Assembly: GCF_050433445.1 (NCBI RefSeq)
Contig: NZ_JBNPXF010000011.1
Span: 1-64,000 of the forward strand
DNA from: Kroppenstedtia sanguinis
Lineage (GTDB): Bacteria; Bacillota; Bacilli; Thermoactinomycetales; DSM-45169
Length of the DNA: 64,000 bases
Direction: 5' to 3'
Part shown: positions 7,078 to 15,127 of the stretch, in pieces
Layout: every line of letters starts with the position of its first letter
Position numbering within the stretch: the stretch's first letter is position 1
Notes under the pieces: model-generated
The model's database searches: none
Told to the model about the DNA's origin: nothing
Seen by the model: the letters and a program-made list of their open reading frames with translations, nothing else
Program-made: the position numbers and the translations under genes

Positions 7078-8478
7078 ATGGATGTAGATCCGCCACGGAT
7101 TGTGATTGCTGGTACGGGGAGCGGTGTAGGCAAAACTACGATCACCCTGGGCCTGTTGTCTGCACTGACACGTCGGGGGATTCGGGTTCACCCTTTCAAA
7201 ACCGGACCGGATTATCTGGATCCGGAGTTGCACCGGTTGGCGACGGGACGTCTCTCTCGTAATTTGGATACCTGGATGCTGGGTACCGATGGGATGCGAG
7301 AAGTATTTTGTAAAGGAGCCCAGGGGGCAGATCTCTGTCTAATCGAGGGAATGATGGGTCTTTTTGATGGCGAGGACTCCCGCAGTAATCAAGGAAGCAC
7401 CGCAGAAATCGCAGTGGAGTTGAAAGCCCCGGTGGTGTTGGTGGTGGATGCAGGGGCCGCCGCCCGGAGTGTGGCGGCGATGGTCCGGGGTTTTCAAGTG
7501 TTTGATCCCGCCGTCTCTGTGGGCGGAGTGATTCTGAATCGGGTAGGTAGCGAAGGTCACTATCGCATGTTGAAAGCGGCGATTGAAGAGGCCTGTGGCA
7601 TGCCTGTACTGGGTGGACTTCCACAAGACTCCTCGTATCAACTCTCCGAAGGGAACCTGGGGCTGCTCCCGATGTTGAGCCCCCAGGAATTTCCGAAATG
7701 GCTGGAGCAGTTGGCAGATGAGATGGCTGAAATCATCGATCTGAAGGCCTTGCTCGCTTTGGCCCGGGAGACAAAGGACTCGGTGCAACCGCCGGAATTT
7801 GCACGGTTCACTCCTTCTTCCCCTCTCACCTCGGGACCGGTGATTGCTGTAGCTCGGGATGAGGCCTTTTTTCTTTATTACCCGGAAAACCTGGAACTGC
7901 TTCAATCCGAGGGGGCCCGTCTCCGCTTCTTCAGCCCTCTGGCTGGAGAGAAGCTCCCGGAAGAAGCAATGGGTTTGTATCTCGGGGGCGGGTTTCCAGA
8001 GGCGTTTGCAGAGGAGCTCGCCGGAGCCGAAGAAGTGAAGCGCTCGATTCGGGAAGGGATCGAAAGAGGACTCCCCACTTATGCTGAAGGGGGCGGCTTC
8101 ATGTATCTGAGTCAATTTCTGGAAGATCGCGAGAGGAGGCAATACCCGATGGTGGGGGTGATCCCGGCCCGGATGGAAATGGGATCCCAGCTGTCTGCCT
8201 TTGGCTATCGGGAAGTTCGGGCAACGTCGGACACGTTGCTGTTGGCGAAGGGAGAGACGGCAAGAGGGCATGAGTTTCATTATTCGCGTCTATTGGAGTC
8301 GCCCACATGGCAGCCGGCCTGGCAGACGGAGGGAGTGTATGGGACCGGTTGGGAAGGGTTTGCTACGGGAAGCCTGTTAGCCACCTATACGCACCTTCAT
8401 TTTTTGTCCCATCGGGATCTGGCCCGGCGATGGGTACATGCCTGCATGGAATATCGGCGGAAAAGAAATTCCCTTTGA
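7078..8478 (+). CDS. cbiA: Cobyrinic acid a,c-diamide synthase, catalytic Cys absent
   Basis: CbiA/CobB amidates the a and c side chains of (hydrogeno)cobyrinate in cobalamin synthesis, using ATP and glutamine. The 466 aa start with a P-loop GTGSGVGKTTI near residue 9, followed by the DTBS-like ATPase domain (IEGMMGLFDG) and a C-terminal class I glutamine amidotransferase domain (LYLGGGFPEAF). The nucleophile motif normally reads AECGG; here codons 336-340 give AEGGG, so residue 338 is Gly (GGG at 8089-8091) instead of Cys. The length is full and no frameshift is seen. The enzyme might use free ammonia, be impaired, or carry a sequencing error. SD GAGGGGGAGA precedes the ATG. No cobalamin riboswitch is visible upstream. 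Confidence 0.9.
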   Translation: MDVDPPRIVIAGTGSGVGKTTITLGLLSALTRRGIRVHPFKTGPDYLDPELHRLATGRLSRNLDTWMLGTDGMREVFCKGAQGADLCLIEGMMGLFDGEDSRSNQGSTAEIAVELKAPVVLVVDAGAAARSVAAMVRGFQVFDPAVSVGGVILNRVGSEGHYRMLKAAIEEACGMPVLGGLPQDSSYQLSEGNLGLLPMLSPQEFPKWLEQLADEMAEIIDLKALLALARETKDSVQPPEFARFTPSSPLTSGPVIAVARDEAFFLYYPENLELLQSEGARLRFFSPLAGEKLPEEAMGLYLGGGFPEAFAEELAGAEEVKRSIREGIERGLPTYAEGGGFMYLSQFLEDRERRQYPMVGVIPARMEMGSQLSAFGYREVRATSDTLLLAKGETARGHEFHYSRLLESPTWQPAWQTEGVYGTGWEGFATGSLLATYTHLHFLSHRDLARRWVHACMEYRRKRNSL

Positions 8479-8505
8479 GCGGGAAGGAGAGAGGGGCTGA
8501 AGCGA

Positions 8506-9993
8506 GTGAAGAGATGTGTAATGTTTCAGGGAACCGGTTCCGATGTGGGGAAAAGCGTCCTGGCCACGGCTTTTTGCCGGATTTTTCGGCGGGAGGGATA
8601 CGCGGTGGCCCCCTTTAAGGCGCAAAATATGGCCCTCAATTCTTATGTGACCCGCGACGGTGGGGAGATCGGACGGGCCCAGGGAGTGCAGGCGGAAGCC
8701 TGTGGGGTGGATGCCACGGTGGATATGAATCCTATCCTGCTCAAACCTACCGGCGAGAGACACTCCCAGATTGTTCTTCGGGGTCAGCCCCACTCTCATA
8801 TGGATGCCTTCACTTTCCGGGGCGAGTTTCATACATATGCCTGGAAAGTCGTGACTCAATCCTATCGTCGCTTGGAACAAGAGGCGGATCTGATCGTGAT
8901 CGAAGGGGCGGGTAGCCCGGTAGAGATCAATCTGAAAGAGCGGGAAATCGTCAATATGCGGGTGGCCCGATGGCTGAATGCCCCGGTCATCTTGGTGGCA
9001 GATATCGACCGGGGTGGAGTCTTCGCTCAGTTGGTGGGGACGATGGAACTGTTGGAGCCTGCGGAGCGGGAGTTGGTGGCGGGTTTTTTGATCAACAAGT
9101 TCCGAGGGGACCCCTCCCTGATGGAGACGGGAATCCGCTGGCTGGAAGAGAGGACGGGCAAGCCCGTGTTGGGGTTGATTCCTTGGTTGCCTGATCTTGG
9201 CATTGAGGCAGAAGATTCCGTAGCACTTCAACATCGGACACGAAGGGAAAAGGGGGATGGGGAAATTCTCCGGATCGCGGTGATCCGTCATCCCCGCATC
9301 GCCAATTTTACTGATGTGGATCCCTTGGAACGGGAACCGGACGTTTATCTCAACTATGTGGAGAGTCCAGACGCTCTTGCCTCTGCTGATGTGATTATTC
9401 TGCCGGACAGCCAGAATGTGATGGAAGACTGGCATCATTGGGAGAAAAGAGGGTTATCCACTGAACTCCGGTGCAGGATGAAGCAAGGTGCGCGGGTGGT
9501 GGGAATCTGCGGAGGGTATCAGATGTTGGGGCAGTCGCTTGAATCCACCTCTCAGAGGCTTCCGGGTTTAAATCTTTTCCCTGTGAATACTCTGGTCTCT
9601 GCGAAAAAAAGAACTGCTAGAGTAAAGGGAGTGGTGACTTCGGAGCGGCTGGCGGGACTACCTGTGGAAGGAGATCAGATCCAGGCGGGGGGGATGCGAC
9701 GGATCTCCGGCAGTATGAACCATCCTTTCCTCCAGGTGATCGAGGGGGAATCCCTTTATGACGGAGGGCAGATCACCCCCGATGGCCGTCATTGGGGAGT
9801 GGACCTCCATGGGATTTTTGCCAACGATTCCTTTCGCAGAGAATGGCTGAACGACATTCGCCGGGAGAAAGGATGGGAGCCGGTGGAAGGGATCATTTAT
9901 TACCGAAAGTTGAGGGAAGCCGCTTTGGATCGGCTGGCGGATCATGTTAAAACCTATACCGATATGGACCGGTTGTACCGGATTCTGGGTTGA
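8506..9993 (+). CDS. cobQ: Cobyric acid synthase
   Basis: CobQ/CbiP amidates four peripheral carboxylates of adenosyl-cobyrinate a,c-diamide. The 495 aa have the P-loop GTGSDVGKS near residue 10, the family signature PFKAQNMALNSYVT near residue 37, IEGAGSPVEINL near residue 133, and a C-terminal glutaminase domain. Here the nucleophile Cys is intact (GICGGYQMLG) and the later HGIF supplies the His. The start is GTG at 8506 after GGAAGGAGAGAGGGG. It lies 27 nt after cbiA and is presumably cotranscribed. No other cobalamin genes are in the window. Confidence 0.93.
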   Translation: MKRCVMFQGTGSDVGKSVLATAFCRIFRREGYAVAPFKAQNMALNSYVTRDGGEIGRAQGVQAEACGVDATVDMNPILLKPTGERHSQIVLRGQPHSHMDAFTFRGEFHTYAWKVVTQSYRRLEQEADLIVIEGAGSPVEINLKEREIVNMRVARWLNAPVILVADIDRGGVFAQLVGTMELLEPAERELVAGFLINKFRGDPSLMETGIRWLEERTGKPVLGLIPWLPDLGIEAEDSVALQHRTRREKGDGEILRIAVIRHPRIANFTDVDPLEREPDVYLNYVESPDALASADVIILPDSQNVMEDWHHWEKRGLSTELRCRMKQGARVVGICGGYQMLGQSLESTSQRLPGLNLFPVNTLVSAKKRTARVKGVVTSERLAGLPVEGDQIQAGGMRRISGSMNHPFLQVIEGESLYDGGQITPDGRHWGVDLHGIFANDSFRREWLNDIRREKGWEPVEGIIYYRKLREAALDRLADHVKTYTDMDRLYRILG

Positions 9994-10016
9994 ACCCCAT
10001 GGAAGGACTTGGACTA

Positions 10017-10171
10017 GTGCCCCCTCAGAGAATATTGTGTGGAAAATCACAGAAAGGTAAGGATGGTGGGGATTTGATTCGCCTTTGCGCTCTTTGCAAG
10101 AGATCGGAGCCGCCCCACCATCCTGCCTCCGCCTTGCTGAAAATCAAAATCAAAGTTGCCTTGAGGGGCAC
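10017..10171 (+). repeat. Hairpin repeat related to the MITE family (copy G)
   Basis: GTGCCCCCTCA (10017-10027) and TGAGGGGCAC (10162-10171) form outer arms. Inside, GGATGGTGGGG and CCCCACCATCC form an 11-bp stem around the conserved CTCTTTGCAAGAGATCGGAG. The termini differ from the standard family ends and no flanking duplication is visible. It lacks the 70-bp core. A second hairpin, GGCACCA with TGGTGCC, ends near 10190. It may act as a 3'-end structure for cobQ. Confidence 0.55.
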
Positions 10172-10327
10172 CAGCCAGAACTTTGGTGCCGACATGTGGC
10201 CCACCTGGCTTTGGATGGATCAGACACTGGAAGTATTCAGAGGGTTGGGATGGGTTTTCACATTCCACTTTCGTTGTTTTTTTACAATATTTCCAGGAGT
10301 GGGCAGAAGAGTCATTAGAAGGAGTAC

Positions 10328-10361
10328 AAAAAAGGCATTTCCATGTGGAAATGCCTTTTTT
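10328..10361. terminator. Bidirectional terminator
   Basis: A perfect 16-bp stem, AAAAAAGGCATTTCCA, TG, TGGAAATGCCTTTTTT. It lies just past the 3' end of the channel gene on the minus strand, and also downstream of cobQ on the plus strand. Confidence 0.9.
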
Positions 10362-10386
10362 GAGGTGAGAGGAAATCCGATTCCTT

Positions 10387-11385
10387 TTAGGTTTCAAGAA
10401 ATGAATCCTTGCGATGGGCAGGAAGACTCTCACGATCGGTTTGGGAAGGGTTTTTCTTTTCCGATTCGCTGAGGACCCCTTTTAATGTTTGTACCTCTTG
10501 ATGCAGGTCTCTAATTTCCTGTAGCAACAGTTCATTGAATTTTTCCTTTTTCTTCTCCTGTTCCTCTTCTTCCACTTTTTCTACCTTGTTTACAATCACT
10601 CCGATAAACAGATTTAGGATGACGAAGGTACCGATCAGGATAAAGGTGACACAATAGATCCAGGCCCAAGGTTCTTCCTTCATGAGAGGGCGCATCACCA
10701 CACTGGACCACGAATCGAGGGTGACTCCTTGAAACAAGGTTAGCAATGTAACATGGAGAGAGCCGAAATACTCCGGTGACAACTCACGAAATAAAAAGGT
10801 CCCGATGACAGCAAATATGTAAAAAAAGATGCCCAACAACAGCATGATGTTTCCCATCGAAGGAATGGTCACCAACAGGGTCTCTACTAGCCTTCTTAGT
10901 GATGGAATCACCGATAGGGCACGTAAGACGCGCAATACCCTCAGTACCCGCAGGACCGTGATAAAGTGGGCGTGGATGAAAAATATACTTCCGGAGATCA
11001 ATAAAAAATCAAATAGATTCCATGGATCACGAAAAAATCCGGAAATAGAACGACTTCCGAGTATACGCAAAATTAATTCCAGAGTAAAGATCCCGAGTAA
11101 GATTTGGTCCAATATCAAAAATAAATCTCCGTATTTCAGCGAAACGGATGGATATGCCTCCAATCCCACCATCGCTGCATTCATGAGGATTAGCCCGATG
11201 ATGATCTTGTGAAACAGAGGATGTTGAACCAGATCTTCCAACCGGCGGCGCCCCCTGGCGATGCTGTCCTTGATGTTCATGAACCGTAAATCTCCTTTCA
11301 TCATGAAAAAAACCGCCCTTTGGCGACTTTTTGTTTCTTTCATGGTCAGACATCCGGTGGACGGAGATGCCCCTCTCTTTTTCAT
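10387..11385 (-). CDS. NaChBac-type voltage-gated cation channel
   Basis: A single-domain, six-helix voltage-gated channel that would form a tetramer. Counted from the first start, S1 begins near residue 55. S4 reads RVLRVLRVLRALS with Arg every third position. The pore follows with the filter TLDSWSS, where NaChBac has TLESWAS. S6 is followed by a Glu/Lys-rich coiled coil, the usual tetramerisation tail. Two starts compete: 11385, with the perfect SD GGAGGTGATCC 0 nt before ATG (GGAGG to ATG 6 nt), and 11280, with AAAGGAGA, which matches the family N-terminus better. A terminator-like hairpin lies between them. The Glu-to-Asp change at the high-field site could alter ion selectivity (inference). 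Confidence 0.88.
   Translation of the reverse strand: MKKRGASPSTGCLTMKETKSRQRAVFFMMKGDLRFMNIKDSIARGRRRLEDLVQHPLFHKIIIGLILMNAAMVGLEAYPSVSLKYGDLFLILDQILLGIFTLELILRILGSRSISGFFRDPWNLFDFLLISGSIFFIHAHFITVLRVLRVLRVLRALSVIPSLRRLVETLLVTIPSMGNIMLLLGIFFYIFAVIGTFLFRELSPEYFGSLHVTLLTLFQGVTLDSWSSVVMRPLMKEEPWAWIYCVTFILIGTFVILNLFIGVIVNKVEKVEEEEQEKKKEKFNELLLQEIRDLHQEVQTLKGVLSESEKKNPSQTDRESLPAHRKDSFLET
11306..11333 (-). promoter_or_regulatory. Terminator-like hairpin between the two channel starts
   Basis: On the minus strand AAAAAGTCGCC pairs with GGCGGTTTTTT (two wobble pairs), followed by a T-run. It lies inside the 35-codon in-frame extension that begins at the strong-SD start 11385. It could couple translation of the extension to transcription of the channel gene. 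Confidence 0.5.
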
Positions 11386-11605
11386 GGATCACCTCCAGTA
11401 AAAATGAAGTATCCACTTGAATAGTGGGAGGATCGTCAGGAGCGTTGATTAACGGAAAAGGTCTGGGAATCGAGGGATAAGTAATGCAACTTGCGCCCAC
11501 CGGAGCGAATTATGATACTTAAGATTTAACGTATTTCTTTAAACCTAAATCCGTCTAATCAAAAAGCCCGATCTTTTATACAATATCACAGCGGGGTGGA
11601 TATGG

Positions 11606-11611
11606 TATAGT
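11606..11611 (+). promoter_or_regulatory. Extended -10 element of the modA transcript
   Basis: TGGTATAGT, a TGn-type extended -10. No clear -35 is seen. A transcript starting here would have about 225 nt of leader before modA. Confidence 0.45.
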
Positions 11612-11629
11612 TTTTTTGTCAGGGCTGTT

Positions 11630-11838
11630 AAGTCAGAGGAAATGGGTGACGGGAAGGGAGAGAGTGGGATCTCCGACATCGAAGGAGGGTGGGGTTTCCA
11701 AGGAGGAACTGGGGCTCAGGACCGGCCCTGCACTCAAGCATGTCTGACCATTCCATGAAGAGAAGGAACACGATCTCCCCGCCCAAAAGCTAAGCAACAT
11801 GACTGGGAGGACAACCCTTCACCTTGCTATAGGAGGCT
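11630..11838 (+). ncRNA. Structured 5' leader of modA, class not recognised
   Basis: Between the -10 element and modA lie about 200 nt with no gene and several mutually compatible helices. GGGTGGGG (11688-11694 region) pairs with CCCCGCCC (11777-11784). Inside that, GTTTCC pairs with GGAAC and CAGG pairs with CCTG. GGAGA with TCTCC forms a 5' hairpin. The segment is purine-rich and ends in the modA SD (TAGGAGG). I do not see the Moco, cobalamin or T-box hallmarks. A molybdate- or cofactor-sensing leader is possible from context only. Confidence 0.4.
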
Positions 11839-11844
11839 GACCCA

Positions 11845-12627
11845 TTGAAATTCAAGCTGATTCCATGGATCCCAGTTTTGATCATCAGTTTATTGGTTGC
11901 ATGCAGTGGAGCCCAGACGGAATCCCATAACGAAGAGACCGAGCTTTATCTATTGGCTGCGGCCAGTCTGACAGATGTGGTTCAGGAAGTAAAAAAGGTA
12001 TACGAACAGGAACACCGTCATGTGAAATTGGTCCCCAGTTTTGCATCCTCGGGTAAACTGCAACAACAGATTGAACAGGGGGCACCAGCAGATCTGTTTA
12101 TTTCCGCTGGCGAAAAAGAGATGGATGTTTTGATCCAAGAAGGGCAGATCGTATCAGATCATCACCGATCTTTCTTACATAATGAGTTGGTGCTGATTGT
12201 GTCTCGAAATGAGGAAAAAATCAAAGGGTTTGAGGATTTGGCCCAGGCGAGTAAGATTGCTGTCGGCGAACCGAAGACGGTGCCTGCGGGGGAGTACTCC
12301 AAACAAACTTTACAGTTCATGAAATTGTGGGACTCGTTGCAATCCCGGATGGTGTTTGCTGGGGATGTACGGCAGGTGTTGACTTACGTGGAGACTGGGA
12401 ATGTGGATGCTGGTTTGGTATATCGGACCGATGCGCAAACATCGGATCGAGTCACTGTGGCGGCAACAGCACCGGCTGGGAGTCATCGTCCGATCGTGTA
12501 TCCCATGGGTGTAGTGAAAGGCTCTCCAAACCGGGAGGAGGCCGATCGATTCTATGATTGGCTGGATGGAAAAAAAGCGCGAGCGATTTTCCATAAATAC
12601 GGGTTTCAGGATGCTGCAGAGAAATGA
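11845..12627 (+). CDS. modA: Molybdate ABC transporter substrate-binding lipoprotein
   Basis: Binds molybdate (or tungstate) outside the membrane and delivers it to ModB. The 260 aa start with a lipoprotein signal peptide ending LLVAC (lipid-anchored Cys20), then the ModA fold: LYLLAAASLTDVVQEV, the oxyanion-contacting SFASSGKLQQQIEQGAPADLF stretch in two parts, AVGEPKTVPAGEY and NVDAGLVYRTDA. The start is TTG at 11845, with TAGGAGG about 8 nt upstream. It overlaps modB by 4 nt (ATGA). A long structured leader precedes it. Confidence 0.93.
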   Translation: MKFKLIPWIPVLIISLLVACSGAQTESHNEETELYLLAAASLTDVVQEVKKVYEQEHRHVKLVPSFASSGKLQQQIEQGAPADLFISAGEKEMDVLIQEGQIVSDHHRSFLHNELVLIVSRNEEKIKGFEDLAQASKIAVGEPKTVPAGEYSKQTLQFMKLWDSLQSRMVFAGDVRQVLTYVETGNVDAGLVYRTDAQTSDRVTVAATAPAGSHRPIVYPMGVVKGSPNREEADRFYDWLDGKKARAIFHKYGFQDAAEK

Positions 12628-13292
12628 TGGAGTCCGGTTTTTGGTTCCCTGTCCGTCTGTCCTTGGAGGTTGCATCGGTATCCAGTGTCATTGTGTTTAT
12701 GCTGGCTTTAGGAATAGCCGGGTGGATGAAAGGGCGGACTTTTCCGGGGAAACAGGTATGGGAAACCTTGTGCATGTTGCCGCTGGTGTTACCGCCGTCT
12801 GTGGTGGGATTTGGACTTTTGATTCTTTTGGGGCGGAACAGTTGGCTGGGGCAAGTGATCGAATGGGTGTTTTCCCAACCGGTGGTGTTCACTTGGTGGG
12901 CCGCTGTGATTGCGGCGATCGTGGTTGCTTTTCCCTTGGTATATCAGATGATTAAAACCGGTTTGGAATCCATCGACCCAGACTTGGAGGATGCGGCTCG
13001 CTCCATGGGGGCCGGGGAGGTGCAGGTGTTATGGTTTGTCACCCTCCCCCTTGCGTGGCGTTCTCTGCTTACAGCCTATACGCTAGGGTTTGCTCGTGCG
13101 CTTGGAGAATTTGGAGCGACGTTGATGTTTGCCGGCAATATTCCGGGGCAGACACAAACCTTGCCCACAGCGATCTACATTGCCGTGGAGTCAGGAGAGA
13201 TGGGGATGGCCGTTTATTGGGTGGGAATGATTTTGTTGATTTCTTTTGCCTTGTTGAGTGTGGTCCATAGGATTCAGCAGAAGCCAGAGTGA
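12624..13292 (+). CDS. modB: Molybdate ABC transporter permease
   Basis: The inner-membrane channel of the molybdate importer. 222 aa with about five membrane helices and the ABC-permease EAA loop (LEDAARSMGAGEVQVLWFVTLP, coupling to the ATPase), then ARALGEFGATLMFAGNIPG, typical of ModB. Translationally coupled to modA through ATGA. A terminator follows immediately and no ModC ATPase gene is adjacent or elsewhere in the window, so the transporter must borrow an ATPase encoded elsewhere. Confidence 0.93.
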   Translation: MMESGFWFPVRLSLEVASVSSVIVFMLALGIAGWMKGRTFPGKQVWETLCMLPLVLPPSVVGFGLLILLGRNSWLGQVIEWVFSQPVVFTWWAAVIAAIVVAFPLVYQMIKTGLESIDPDLEDAARSMGAGEVQVLWFVTLPLAWRSLLTAYTLGFARALGEFGATLMFAGNIPGQTQTLPTAIYIAVESGEMGMAVYWVGMILLISFALLSVVHRIQQKPE

Positions 13293-13316
13293 AAATGGCT
13301 TCCCATCGGAGACCCA

Positions 13317-13357
13317 GAGGCGACCTTCCCATCCAGACGGGAGGGTCGCCTCTTTTT
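13317..13357 (+). terminator. Terminator of modAB
   Basis: GAGGCGACC and GGGTCGCCTC form the stem, followed by TTTTT. Confidence 0.88.
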
Positions 13358-13395
13358 GTAAAGCAGTTTTGGGTCCGATGGATCACGTCGGGAGT

Positions 13396-13627
13396 CAGGT
13401 CTATTTCAGGTAGGAAATCAGGTAGGACGATGAAGAGCCTTTGCACCCATAGGGCACAAGTCTCGCCAGGGTCGCTTTCCGCTCCCGGGTCTCGCTATGC
13501 TTTCTTTGCAAGAGATCGTAGCCCTCCCACCATCCCCGTCCCCTTAAGCCATACGATGGGGGCAATGGGAAGAGCGAAAGGGTCGTTTCGTTCCCATCAT
13601 CCACTTTAGGGTTCATCAACAGCCCGG
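13396..13627 (+). mobile_element. MITE-like element, copy C (subfamily II)
   Basis: Flanked by identical GTCGGGAGT (13387-13395 and 13628-13636). The left terminal repeat is shortened: CAGGTC is followed directly by TATTTCAGG. The right end is GGTTCATCAACAGCCCGG. It contains the 70-bp core and the GCAAGAGATCG block. There is no coding frame. It lies between the modAB terminator and the convergent GNAT gene. Confidence 0.75.
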
Positions 13628-13733
13628 GTCGGGAGTATCTGGAGTGTGTTGTGATCCTCCCCATCCGAAGAGCGGATGATGATTCTCCTTCGTCTTCTAT
13701 AAACAAGGAAACGGGTTGGAGGAGACAACGCTA

Positions 13734-14570
13734 CTAACCGTAGGCCTGGGCAGCCACTGCATACAGATGAGGGCGGGTGGGGAGAGCGTCTCCGTTTTTC
13801 ATCATCACCGGCGGTTTTCGGTCGATTCGGAAACCTGACCTTTCCAATTCTACTGTTAGATGGGGGTCAGGGAACAGATCCACCCGCATCCTGCCTTGAT
13901 GAGAGGATGCGATGTGATGGATCAGCCGCAAGGCGGACAGAGGCCCGGGGGCGACCACAGGTCCGATCACCAGCATGGCGGGGTTCTGAAAGCTGAGAGC
14001 ATATCCCGTGATTTCGCCACGATTTGTTTCCAGCTTGAATCCGTGGGCTGATCGTTCCATTCTCAGCTTCAGAAAAGAGCCACGGTCTCCCTTGAAAGCA
14101 TGTTGGTCTAAGGCGAGAATGCGATCTGCATCCTCCGGTATAATCGGGGTGAGAGTATATCCATCGGCAGGGGCTTCATCCCGAAGATAGGATGAGGTCA
14201 CCAGTTTGTGCAGTTGACTTACCCTTTGAAAACCCAGCTTTTCATAGAGAGGCTTCCCTTCCTCTGTGGCGACGAGCATCACGGGGGTATTTGCTACAAC
14301 TTTCAGTGCATGGATGGTCATCTGTCGCCCCAGTCCGATCTTGCGGTACCCCGGATGGACCATCACCATTCCGAGGGAGCAGAGACCGGACCAGGGAAAG
14401 ATCGCGCTGGTGGCGATGATTTTCCCGTCTTCCTTATGAAATCCGAACAACCGGCCGGTATGTAGGGCCAACTCCAACTCTTTAAGAGAGTAGTCCCAGC
14501 CCAGTTTGTCGGACAGGGTGACAACCTCCCTCAGATGTTTCCGGGTTAGTGGGATGATACGTCCGGTCAT
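13734..14570 (-). CDS. GNAT-family N-acetyltransferase, two-domain
   Basis: 278 aa. The N-terminal GNAT domain (residues about 1-135) has the acetyl-CoA loop in VHPGYRKIGLGRQM (R-x-x-G-x-G type). The C-terminal half (about 140-270) resembles the second GNAT-like domain seen in YitH-type acetyltransferases. The substrate is unknown. It overlaps the upstream XRE regulator gene by 4 nt, so the two are translationally coupled and the regulator probably controls it. Convergent with modAB across mobile copy C. Confidence 0.8.
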   Translation of the reverse strand: MTGRIIPLTRKHLREVVTLSDKLGWDYSLKELELALHTGRLFGFHKEDGKIIATSAIFPWSGLCSLGMVMVHPGYRKIGLGRQMTIHALKVVANTPVMLVATEEGKPLYEKLGFQRVSQLHKLVTSSYLRDEAPADGYTLTPIIPEDADRILALDQHAFKGDRGSFLKLRMERSAHGFKLETNRGEITGYALSFQNPAMLVIGPVVAPGPLSALRLIHHIASSHQGRMRVDLFPDPHLTVELERSGFRIDRKPPVMMKNGDALPTRPHLYAVAAQAYG

Positions 14571-15001
14571 TCTTTCAGCCCTTTTCGATCCGCTTTTCTC
14601 ATTTGATTCGGATTCACTTCATAGTGAGCCGATCGTTCACGAACCACCACTTCCATCAGTTCCTTGACAGCTCGCAATTCTTTATTGGCCAATGGGATGT
14701 ACTCCCAATGAAGGTCTTTGCGGGTGAGGAAATTTTTTAGATTTCCATCGGTGCCAGGAGGATCCGAATCTTGGCGCGGATGGGAGAGGAGCGAAGCTCT
14801 GTCACTGCGGCCCAGGAGGAAATCAGCAGAAACCCGGAAGAAATCGGCGATTTCCGTCAACAAGTTTAAAGAGGGTTCCCGTTCTCCCCGTTCATACATT
14901 CCGACGGCGCTTTTGCTGATTCCGATTTCCCGGGCCAGATCTTCTTGGCGCATCTTTTTCTCCAATCGCAAGGTGCGAAGCCGTAGTCCCAGTATACGCA
15001 T
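14567..15001 (-). CDS. XRE-family transcriptional regulator
   Basis: 144 aa. A Cro/CI-type helix-turn-helix fills residues about 5-62 (RQEDLAREIGISKSAVGMYE as two helices). A C-terminal part without a recognised domain follows. SD GGAGGGGGG precedes the ATG. It is the first gene of a minus-strand pair with the GNAT gene and is divergent from a second XRE gene. Two short perfect palindromes lie in the 126-bp intergenic space, one over its putative -35 (TTGTGA), which suggests self-control. Confidence 0.85.
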   Translation of the reverse strand: MRILGLRLRTLRLEKKMRQEDLAREIGISKSAVGMYERGEREPSLNLLTEIADFFRVSADFLLGRSDRASLLSHPRQDSDPPGTDGNLKNFLTRKDLHWEYIPLANKELRAVKELMEVVVRERSAHYEVNPNQMRKADRKGLKE

Positions 15002-15034
15002 GTCGTCCGCCCCCCTCCTTCTTTGTTTAATTTA

Positions 15035-15112
15035 ACACATAACGTGTGAATTTCACAATATGTATTCAAAAGGCACGTATTGTTATTTATAATAGAAGTA
15101 GCACAAATTGTG
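15035..15112. promoter_or_regulatory. Divergent promoter-operator region between XRE genes
   Basis: Plus-strand promoter: TTCAAA (15065-15070), 17 nt, TATAAT (15088-15093). Minus-strand promoter: TTGTGA, 18 nt, TAAATT. Perfect dyads are TGTGAATTTCACA (15045-15057) and CACAAATTGTG (15102-15112). A looser ACACATAACGTGT lies at 15035-15047. All share the half-site CACA/TGTG, as expected for one XRE dimer binding several sites. Confidence 0.65.
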
Positions 15113-15127
15113 TCATAGGTGGTGGCG

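Noticed and set aside
8377..9438. Long minus-strand frame (353 codons) antisense to cobQ
   Set aside because: Lies wholly inside a confident gene, has no SD and a His/Pro-rich composition typical of antisense frames in G+C-rich DNA.
11641..11830. T-box or Moco riboswitch before modA
   Set aside because: The T-box sequence (AGGGTGGnACCGCG) and the Moco motifs I know are not present. Reported only as an unassigned structured leader.
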